64,000 nucleotides of DNA from Sitta carolinensis. Lineage: Eukaryota; Chordata; Aves; Passeriformes; Sittidae. Shown in pieces: positions 54,401 to 64,000 of the stretch. A program made the translations under genes and the position numbers. Position 1 is the first letter of the stretch. Each line of letters begins with the position of its first letter. Location of the stretch: the NCBI GenBank assembly GCA_032173965.1, contig CM063289.1:25693690-25757689 (forward strand), written 5' to 3'. A model generated the notes under the pieces. The model ran no database searches. It was not told the origin of the DNA and saw only the letters and a program-made list of their open reading frames with translations.

Positions 54401-57400
54401 TATTTGTGTGAGTTTTAAGGAAGCTTTTGATTGATTTTGATTCCCTGCTTTTTTGACAGATCGTTTTTTGTGTCAAGTGCAAGTTTATAATGTAATTGAC
54501 TTTCTCATTTAAAAAGTCAGCCCTCATCTGAATCTGTTGGGTTGGGCAAGGTGGGGTGCAGTGGTGTATGGGAACTGAGAAGAGTGTCTGGGTTCTATTA
54601 TTGATGAACCCAACTCTTTAGAGTTTATTGCCACAAATTATTTAAGAAAACAAATATGACTTATTTAAATGGTTTATTTATTTTTCATGGTAGGACTGAG
54701 TCTTGAACGTACACAAAGTAGAATTTGCTCTTTGCTCTTATTTACAAACAGATATGTGTTAATTCTCTCTTCAAAATTTTACAGAGGTAGTTATGAGGGC
54801 TGACGTGGAGGAGCTTGTCTCCAGTGTTTGCTTCTGAGGAAGAATCTGCACATTTAGACTGAAATTAGCCTTTGTGAATTGTCCTCTAAGTAGTTCCCCA
54901 AGAACTACATAAGACAGAGCTATTTTATGTCGCTGCATGTTTTGGGCTCTTCATTTTGACATTAGCCAAGTGCTGTATTCCAGTCATGTATTTCTGTGTA
55001 AACTGATTTTATTTAAACAACCTGCCAAACTCTTTAAAGGTCTCCCTGGTGGCAGGGAGTGAGCACAGGTGTTTATTTAGCCTTCAGCCCATGACCTTCC
55101 TATAGAGGTGGGTTAGGTCTTTATAAATGTGGCAATAAGCAAAGGAGTGTTGGCTGTTTTACCTCCTTGATTGGAAGAACATCCTGGTTGTGCTGAGCTG
55201 CTCCAGATGATGCTTCAGACAAGGGCTACAGAGAAATTTCTCTTTGCTTCCATGTGGCCTTGCTTTATCTTCAATAAACATTGTTCTGGTTTTTTTCTTA
55301 TATTTGAAATGCTTTACCTATAGTTAGTTAGTTAGTTAGTTAGTTAGCTTGTTTTTAAAGTCCAAGCTCTGACAGGACCTTCTGACACACCAGAATTTCA
55401 CAAGCTTTACAGAGGTGAGAGACCTAGAGCAGTGCTTTTATAACAGAAACTTTTAGATTTTACCTTTGGGCGAGCTTATGCTGCTCTAAGTGGGCCTCAT
55501 GTTCTCTGTTAGACTTTGACAAAAAGTAAATGGAATTTTATTTATTTATCACATTTTTACCTGTGTACTTTTTAATTGGTTTTGCATTTCATTTTTTTCC
55601 TCTCGTGCTTGTTATTGTCTCTAAAACACTCACTCTTCTAATGTATTTGTTTCCAGTATTTGAGGTTTTTCTCTTTCCTTACTCTATAAAGAAAGAAACT
55701 GGTGTAGTAGGTCAGGAAATCCAAGCATAAGGCTTCATTAGCAAAAAAGGGAAACACCTCAGGCTTATCTGCCTTCTCACAGAAAACTTCCAGCCTTGTT
55801 TGTCCCCTGCATGCATCAGACTCTCCAATCTTCACAGTCATTTGAAAACTTTGTCAAGAAAATTACATTGCTTTCCTTTTACATAGATAATTGTGCCTTC
55901 ACCTTTGTTCTGGTGGATGCAGGAGTCCCATCCCTTTCCCGTGCAGTCCTTATGTTTTAAAACCTTGTACAATTTTACAATTTTGAGGGATCCCAAGTGA
56001 GAAGCAAACCCTCAGCTTTCAAGGGAGCCCTTGCAGATAGACTTCGTGCACAGGAAATGTGCTGAATTCATTCAGGGTTGCCATGGCAACTTTTTATTTT
56101 TTATATTTTTTATCCAGAAAAGGATTACTTTATCAGTAAATGTACCTTTCCACAGTACCCCATGGCTTTTGTTCAGGGGTCTCATAGCTCCTAGAAGCAA
56201 TAGATGGGGCTGGCCCTGAAATTAGCAGCATCACAGATCCTCATTGCTCACTAATGCTCTTTATTCTTCAGCTCTGAGTACCAGCATTTAGTCTCTCCAC
56301 CTCTTCTCTGGGGTTTTTGGCAGAAAACTGTCCCTTCCATACTGCATGAAGTCATATAATCTCAGATTCTGGGCTTTCAGCATTAGTATTTTACACCCAG
56401 GAGATACAATTCTCAGTCTTGATGTTCTCCTGTCCTTTTCCTCTGATCTCAGAGAGTTCTTGGTCTTCTTTTTCCAAGATTCTGTTTTGCTGTGCATAAG
56501 GGTTCTCCTGCCCCTAGGAGCTGTCGGATTGGTTCTGCACCATGTTCGTATCACTGGCAGTTTCTCAGTGATTTAAAAGTAAAAGAAGTAAGAGAATGGA
56601 AACAACCAAGATGAAAAGGATGATACTGGCTGTAATACACTAATCTCCTTCCAGAAGCCAGGGAGTTATTTCTCAAAATAAAGTGATTTGTCTCTCTCAA
56701 GGAATTATTCCTGATTTCCAGTCAGTCAGGATTACTGTGAGTCCATCCTGTCAAACCATGGGCATGGTGCACAAGCAGTTCCTTATTGACAGCACTTTAA
56801 CATAGAGTGGTGTATGCCAGCTTCAGGAATTAATATATATATTTTTATATATTTCCACACAGGCAAATGCACTTGCATATGTTTGGTTTTTTTTTTCTGT
56901 GTCAAATAAAAGAGCTTGCCCATAGATGGCTCTTGGGATTAAAAAGATTGGAAATAATAACACATTTCTATTTTCAATGAATAAAACTATTTTGCCATTA
57001 TCCCAGGCAGCAGCATCCATCTGTTGAACATTACTTGGCATTGCTTCCACAAGAGAAATATTACAGGTAAAATTATGTTTAGACCGTTATTACATTAATT
57101 ATGTAATTATAATTAATTTACATTATGTTTTTATTTCATGGTGTTTCTAAAACGGTTTGTGTAGAGTAATCCAGTAAATTATCTAGAACTCATCACAGAA
57201 AAGGTTAATTTCACAAAATGTGTTTTGTGCTTCTGATTCTTTGAGAATAGCATACAAAATTATGTCAGTGTTCCGTATATAATCTTGGTGTTGATATACT
57301 AGAGAAAAGATTCCATTAATGTATGTCACTTTTAATAGTCCTTACTGTGCAGGTCATGAGCTGCTCCTCGAGTGTTGCAGGGTGCTGGGGAGACACAGGG

Positions 57401-60400
57401 CTGCTTTGGCTGGGCAGTTGAATTCCAGCCCATTCCAGCCCTGTTCCAGCCCCTGCCTCTGTGGTCTTTGCCCCTCGTGTTAGGGCCATGTCACAGACCT
57501 CTGAAGGTACCTGCAGAATCTGCTCCTGTCTTGGGGATGGGGAAGATGTGCACAGTTTCCTCTCTGTGGTGGCACAAACCTCTGATTTAGGAAGAACAAA
57601 AGAGCTTAAATCACTGAAATCATTCAGTCACTTTGTATCCTGCAGTGGAATAAGAAAGGTCAGGCAATAACTTTTATTCAAAAAGAAGACTTCAGTAGAA
57701 TGGATTTGGTTTATTTAATAGTAAAGAAAAGGTCATGGATTCTGTTCTTTTATTCTCACATAAATTGATTTTGTAAAGTTAAAGTTGGTTTATCAGCATT
57801 TGTGTTCTATTGCTTTGTTATTTCAGTACTGGAGAAAAGGTTATCTTCTTGCTGGGTGTCTGATATTCCATGGTCCATTAAAACTGCATTATTTCTGCAG
57901 AAGCTGAATTTCTTTTCTGGCATTTTTTTCTCTTTCTATTTCTCCCCCTAACTTCACTTGTCCTGAGTGAACTCAGTTGCAGCTGGGTAGTTTGTCCTGC
58001 AGTCTGGTATATCAAAGGTGCCTGCCTAGGATTGTATCTGTCTTCTTTGGGTTATAGAAACATGAATGGCTTGGCTGTGCTAGCCTGATAAGCCATTTAG
58101 GTTCATAGAGATTTTTTTTCAGGTTTTGTTCACTATTTAAGAGCTTGAAGAGAAACACACTCTAGTAATTTTTTTTAGGGGAGTGAATTGTATTCTATCT
58201 CAAAATTAACAGTAGAAGACAGTGACTGAGATTTTTGCATAGAATAAGGAGGAAAAATGAAAATATTTAAAAATATGGAGGTCTGATGGGAAATTTATTA
58301 TGTGACTCTTCTGCTAAGGAAGTCATGTTTTCTTTACAGCCAGCTCATCACTGACTTGTTTGCCTTACTTCAGTTCTACTCCAGCAGTCTTTGAGATGGT
58401 GAGAGAAGAACTAAAAAAGATTTACTTCATTGTGCTCATCAAATCAGAGGTGTTAAGCCAAATGAGTGTCAGTGGGGAAAGGCTTAATTTTAGGGTAGTG
58501 GTAGAAAAAAAAGTAATCACCTTTGTCTTCCTGTGTTGTCACAGTAGTGTAAAGAAGGGGCTGGTGGAGTTGCCTTTTTATCAGAAATTACCATGCAGTT
58601 CTTTGCTCCTCATGTTGAAGGTAGTGAATGCCAGCACAGTAATTATATGTGAACACAATTTTCAAACTGCCAAATATTTTTGCTTTATACTAAGTACTGG
58701 TACTAATGATCAGGTGCCAAAGTCTGACATGAATTCACATCTAAAAAGTTATCCTCTGTATTTTTTCTTTTTAGATGTTCTGTTTTTTTTGTCAGCAGCA
58801 CCTGTGTTTATGCACTTGGAGGTTAAAATTCCTCCTTAGAGGATTATCAGATCTTCTGAATAAGTCTCAGCTGGGGCCATCACCCTCCCACAGTTCCAGC
58901 CCAGCTGCCCTTTGTTTCTGTCTAATTGCCATTGCTCTCAGATCATTCCCAATTCATGTTCCTTCCTTATCAGTTCATCTCGACCTCTCTGGAAGCAAAC
59001 TTCATACTTTGATCAGCATTTACTTTTGTAAAACGTTGGTGAAGAAGAGGAGGCACTGGAGACCTGCTGCTGCAGAGGTGAGGGTAAGTGGGCTAAACTG
59101 ACATTGCATAAGATCAGTGTCACCCAGCAGAGATACTGCTCGATTTGGACAATACTGGTTCCCTGTAGCCCCATAAAACAAGAAGTACTGTCTAGAGTCT
59201 CAAAAACGCAGTAGTTAATACTTTATGAATATAATTTCACATCTTGTTGGAGATTCATTGGGTCTGATGACATAAATATTCTGATAGCACTGTGTTGATT
59301 TTTCTCAAATGAGGGAATGGTAATCAAAATAATGTATGGCTGTGGGCTCCTGATCTGCAGGAACACCTGAAGGTTATTCCTCTTTGGCCTTGTTCTTGTT
59401 ATGAAGGTAGAGTGTGCTCTAAAAGGGGGACATTAAATCAAAGCTCACTGTGTTCTGGAGCCCTCATAGCACTAACAGCTATTGACACTACAAATTAAGT
59501 TGTCTTCATTAGGATTTTTGCCTTGAAGTAACTCATTGAAATTAAAAGGCTCCTGTATAGTTCTCATTAGAAGGTGCTGCTCCAGTATTTAGGATTAACT
59601 TGAACACTTTGTAGCTTGCCTGTGTATGTTACACAGATGGCACACAGGTCCCTGAGGGAAGAGGGAGATCAATCTGTATCACATTAATATATAAGTACAA
59701 ATGCTGATGTGTGTTTGTGTTTTGGCCAAGGTGTGAGCAGGTGATTGATGCTGTGCTGTTTGTGCTCCCCAGAAAGCTCCTCTTTGCTCCTGGCCCATCC
59801 CTGCTCCGTGCAGTTCTGGGGGGTGGATTTGCCAAATGCTCACTTGCTCTGCAAGGTGAGACCTCCCGACAGAGAAGCCATCTCTGATGTTACACTGGAT
59901 TCTTGGGTCAGGAGGCAGAGATCTGCAGGCAGTCCTTGGTGCCCCCTGCAGTGCTGGGCAGTCACATTTAAAGCACGAGCAGTGCAGAGCTGGTCTCGTG
60001 GTCACTGTGCAGGGACCAAGTGACAGCGACTCGTAAGCACAGTCCTGTGCACAAGGCTTACTAAATCAGTGACATCTAGGGACAACTTCAGTGGCTTTAG
60101 CCCATCCTTCTTTGGCTTGACCAGGCTTGTCTGCAGGGTGTGAGGCAGTGTGGGAGTGGTAAAACACCAGCTGCTGTGAAAGGGTACATTGTGACTAAAT
60201 TCAAGAGGTATTGCAGATGCACATGGAGGAGCTGTGTTTCACTTTCCTGCAAAGCAAGGGAACACCTGGCTTGGCTCACCACGGGAAGTACAGCTCCTGT
60301 TCAGCTGGGTTTTCCTGAGCAATTTGTCCCCTATCTCCTGTTGCTATGGGAAACCATAACCGTATCTAATTCCTGGCACAGTGTAGCTGAAAGTCCAGAG

Positions 60401-60625
60401 TAATGTGTTACAAACAACACATCATCATCATATGGTCCTGTCACAGCTTCTCAATTAATTTATCTAGGTCTGCAGATGGCCCATGTCTTTGGCTTGTGTA
60501 TAAATCAGGCTTGGGGTGCATCCCTATCTGTGTATATTTGTATTACTTAGAGTCTATTCTAGGCCAGTGATCATCCTTTGAATATCATACATTCTCTAGT
60601 TTAATCATTTTGGTGCCTTACATAT
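51481..60625. other. Intergenic stretch beyond MAGOH, no gene recognised
   Basis: About 9 kb in which I find no exon with supporting splice signals and similarity. Simple repeats: (TTAG)n at 55321-55347, poly-T runs at about 52570-52583 and 56887-56896. An 8-base inverted repeat AGCGCTGA/TCAGCGCT with a 13-base loop lies at 51686-51714. By synteny LRP8 would follow on the minus strand, so part of this AT-rich sequence may be its 3' UTR. Confidence 0.6.
55321..55347. repeat. (TTAG)n microsatellite
   Basis: Six to seven uninterrupted copies of the tetranucleotide TTAG. It is not the vertebrate telomere repeat TTAGGG. Confidence 0.9.
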
Positions 60626-60800
60626 TCATGGAATCATAGAATGATTTGTGTTGGAAAGGACCTTTAAAATCATCCAGTTGCAACCTCTTGCCATGGGCAG
60701 GGATGCCTTCCACTAGACCAGGATATTCCAACTTGGCCTTGAACACTTCCAGGGACAGAGAAACTACAACCTCCCTGTGCAGCAAATATCATAGCTCCGT
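60626..60800 (-). mobile_element. CR1 LINE 3'-end fragment
   Basis: TCATGGAATCATAGAATGAT followed by TTGGAAAGGACCTTTAAAAT and CATGGGCAGGGATGCCTTCC is the well-conserved reverse complement of the CR1 3' end. It is the best preserved of the four CR1 pieces in the window. Confidence 0.88.
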
Positions 60801-63800
60801 GAGCTTCTGTAAACTGACAGCATGACTGAAGAAAATACAAAATATTCTGGTTTTGGTGGTTGTGCATGTAACTTGTAATGATTAAAGCATCACTGCTTAT
60901 TTATGTCCTGGGCAGAGCCACAGTAAAGGCAAAGAAACTACTGGAATTGTCCTTGGGGACTGTGAGCCAAGCCCTTGTTTTTGTCTCTTAGTCTGCAGGA
61001 GACAAAGTAGGTTTTTGTGACTGGACTCTGTATGGATAGTTCTTAGATCACCTTTAAAAAACCAAAAAAGGAGAAACAAGGAGAGATGTAATTTGGAGAG
61101 TTCATGCCTCACCACACTGGGATGGAGTTCATGTCAATTGAACTCCAGTAGGGCAAAAAAAGGTGTTAATTTGGCCTTTCCTGCAAAGACCTCTATAGCA
61201 AGAGATTCTGTTAACCTCACCTGCTCCTCTACAGGCTGCCAGCTGCTGATGTGATTGAGAAAGTTTTTATTATTAACTTCATCATGACTTTTATTGCCAC
61301 TGATGCCTTTAGAATCAAAGTAATATGAACTCATTTCACAAGGTAAGGCTTTTGAATGTGGCACCATTTCAGATATTGCTAAAAATAATGTCAATTTCCA
61401 AAAACTTTGAGTCAGCTCTTCATTATAGGAAGTCTAGAAGTCAACTGTAGCCTTTATAAGACAATTACTATCAATGAAACTTAGACCTAAATATTACCTT
61501 CCAAGTATTGTTTATCTTCTAAGCATCATTTTAAGGTGCTGTCTTTGCTTAGAATTTATTTAGGTCTGTGCCATATTAGTAAAATATGTATATTCAGGGA
61601 TTTTTCTTGAATGTTTGGTTGTAAGGCTTTCCATCATCTTTTATGTCTAATGGCTTGAATTAAATTAATGTATGTGCTTTTAGCTGAGCCCCAGTGGGGG
61701 AATATATGCATGAAAATAAATTACTGCAGTTGGAACTAATTAATTCCTTGGTTGGCAGACTCAGCAGATAAAGTCCTGAACAGGGTGGTGTGGAATGTCT
61801 TTGCTATTTGGCCTCAGTTGTACCAGACCAAGAACTGTAAGTAAAACCTCTCCTCTTCTACCTGACTTTGTAGCCTCGAGGCAAAGGCTGAAGAACTGAA
61901 CTGATGTGAAGACACAATTATCAGTCCAGCCTTCTGCAATCCAGTGTAGCTCATCCCTGGAGCGAGGCAGGGCCTATCAGACTATCAGGGAAGTTGGCTT
62001 CTTTCACTGACAGAACTGCAGCTCCCCACTAAGGCACTGCCTTATCACCACTGACAAGATTACAGGGGTTTCCTTGAGAGTGTGGGGAACTGAGCAAGCA
62101 GCTGTCGCTAATCCCATAAGGAAATGTTCTCCCACTGAGGTACATGGAGAGATTTGAATGCTGCAAATAATTTGAGAAAAGAGTATAATTTTTTAAAGCA
62201 TGTTAATTCTCATTCTGCTTGCTGATGCATGGGTACAGATCCAGGGTAGCATTACCACCCTCCTGTAAAAGTTAAGAGCTCAGCCTGGACTGGTGCTTGT
62301 TGGCTTCTTCTGGAAGTTGGGATGAGAAATCCACATTCAGCACCCTGAGGCATACAGGCCACCTTCAGGGGACACTCTGGGAGGTGATCTGTGGTGAATT
62401 CAATTTAGATGTAAAAGTGTTTCCCCAGGTTAAAGGGCTGGTTTGATGGAGGACAGACAGTGTACGGAAATGAGCACACGTGTTCCTGCAGAAGGCAGAA
62501 AGGTGACTTTTGAGTCACATGTGTTCCATAAACACTGAGGGACACGATGAGTCCCTGGAGTCCGTAGAGAATCTTCATGGCAGCAGGCTGAACATTGTTG
62601 GTGTGAGTTAGCTCAGACTGTCCAGTTACTATGTGTAAGAAGTGAAACAAAAATTATCATTTTATTGCTAATACAGCATAAATAATTGTAAAAGGGAGTT
62701 GTTTTGGGAAGCATACCCTAATGCTGGTTTGGAGACTCTCTTACGAGGCTCTTTCCTTTTCTTTTGTGCTGTTCTTGCTGTTTAGACCTGGAGAGAATTC
62801 TGTTGTTTAACTTTTTCTATTTGTTACCATATTACTTTGCTAAAATACTTAACTGAAAGGGAAGAATGTTTTGAACTAACAAAAACCTATTTTCAGTTAG
62901 ATAGAGAACTACATCACTGATATTTACCAGTACATCAGTCCATATTAGCTTGGTAATAACTCTTTGTGCCTGGAAAGTTTTACCTGCTTGGCTGCTTCCT
63001 TTGGGACCAAGAACTGACTGAAAGACAATTTCAATAAATGCACTGCTTCCAAGGTTTGAACAACATGTGATGGGGAAAGGTTCTCTTGTGTTGTATTGTA
63101 TTGTATTATCCAGGATTTCATTTTTTCAAGAGACAGGGAAGAGAGAGCAAGCTAACAGAGTGTTTAGTTCTGAGTCAGGTATGTGCCCAGCCAAAACTAT
63201 TGTCATACTTCCAGAACAGTGAACCTTTTCCCAGCTTTGTTTCCATGGGAGGGACTGTTTGTATGTTTAAAAGAAAAGAAGTTGAGTCTGCCTCTTGAGA
63301 TTGCAAGAAAGCAGTATTTCTTTTTTTCAAGATGGCATAAATGTGGCTCTAAGGAGTTCTGCAGTTTCTGTAGGTGTTTTACCAAAAGCTCGAAGAAGAA
63401 ATTGAGTTGTTTGCATTTAGTTGTTGAACAGACCAGCATGTAATAGTTCAGGTTAAAAACTCCACCAGTTGTGTGGTGGGCACTGTTCAGTTCTGGGACA
63501 TTTTTCTCACACTGGGTAAGGACTGGTGTACTTGTACCACAGGAGGTTTTACTCAGTTACATCACTGATGGAACTGTTCAGCTCAAGGAAATGAAGCTGA
63601 TGCTGTTTTCTGTGTGATTTGCAGATGACCAAACCCAACATGTTGTGGAATAAGAACTGTCCCCAGTGCTGCTGTTGTGACACTGCAGCTGAACAGCTGC
63701 ATTACGCAGCACTGCTCCCAAATCCCATTCTGGATTAGGGCAAAAAAGAAAATAAAATAAGGAAAACTCAGACCAAAAATATGCTACAGTCCCCTTTCAC

Positions 63801-64000
63801 CCACCATGAAGTAATTAGTTCAGTAATCCCAGATAAAAAAATTTAATCTTTCTATAGAAACAGTGCACTGTTTTACAAACGTGTTCATTTGGTTTCCAGT
63901 ACAGCAAGTGTTACACAGAGCCCCCCCGCCCCTCCCTGGGCCTTTTGTCCAGAAGGTAAAAACTGAAACACAAAAGGCACCAAGCAAGACTCTAACAGAA
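60801..64000. other. Window end, no gene recognised
   Basis: 3.2 kb of mostly AT-rich sequence. A short (TTGTA)3 run lies at about 63091-63107 and a C-run (CCCCCCC) near 63921. No exon is supported on either strand. Confidence 0.6.

Noticed and set aside
58360..58839. 159-codon plus-strand ORF in the intergenic region
   Set aside because: Translation is low-complexity hydrophobic with no family resemblance; on the opposite strand from expected LRP8 and without supporting splice or promoter signals.

Overview
The window is nuclear DNA of a bird. Multi-exon protein genes with GT-AG introns, remnants of CR1 LINE 3' ends (the dominant avian retroelement), CpG-rich promoters and GC-rich minisatellites all point that way. 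The gene order SLC1A7 - CPT2 - CZIB - MAGOH matches the order I recall for human 1p32 (avian chromosome 8). All exon boundaries given here were read by hand from the sequence, using splice sites, reading phase and similarity to remembered family sequences; no alignment was run.

Layout. (1) Bases 1-33037, minus strand: the 5' part of SLC1A7 (retinal glutamate transporter/chloride channel EAAT5), exons 1-7. The remaining 3' exons lie beyond base 1. Introns 2 (14.3 kb) and 3 (10.5 kb) are long. Two large minisatellites sit in introns 5 (about 2901-4205) and 2 (about 27405-28490). (2) Bases 33038-35312: divergent SLC1A7/CPT2 intergenic region, ending in a 0.9 kb G-rich minisatellite that runs almost to the CPT2 start codon. 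(3) Bases 35313-40501, plus strand: CPT2 (mitochondrial carnitine palmitoyltransferase 2) in five exons. The large exon 4 carries two apparent single-base losses that break the frame. (4) Bases 40502-42665: convergent intergenic region and 3' UTRs. (5) Bases 42666-48553, minus: CZIB (C1orf123), eight coding exons, 160 aa. (6) Bases 49517-51064, minus: MAGOH (exon junction complex core), five exons, 146 aa. A CpG-rich 5' flank with an 11-bp minisatellite follows it. (7) Bases 51.5-64 kb: no coding exon that I can support. LRP8 would be expected next by synteny, and some of this stretch may be its 3' UTR.

The four genes are not a functional pathway: a synaptic transporter, a fatty-acid oxidation enzyme, a zinc-binding protein and an RNA-processing factor. 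Their proximity is conserved vertebrate synteny. I found no novel multi-gene system. The most unusual content is four unrelated GC-rich minisatellites within about 49 kb, one of them forming the apparent CPT2 promoter, plus a cluster of homopolymer contractions, including those in CPT2, that may be assembly errors.
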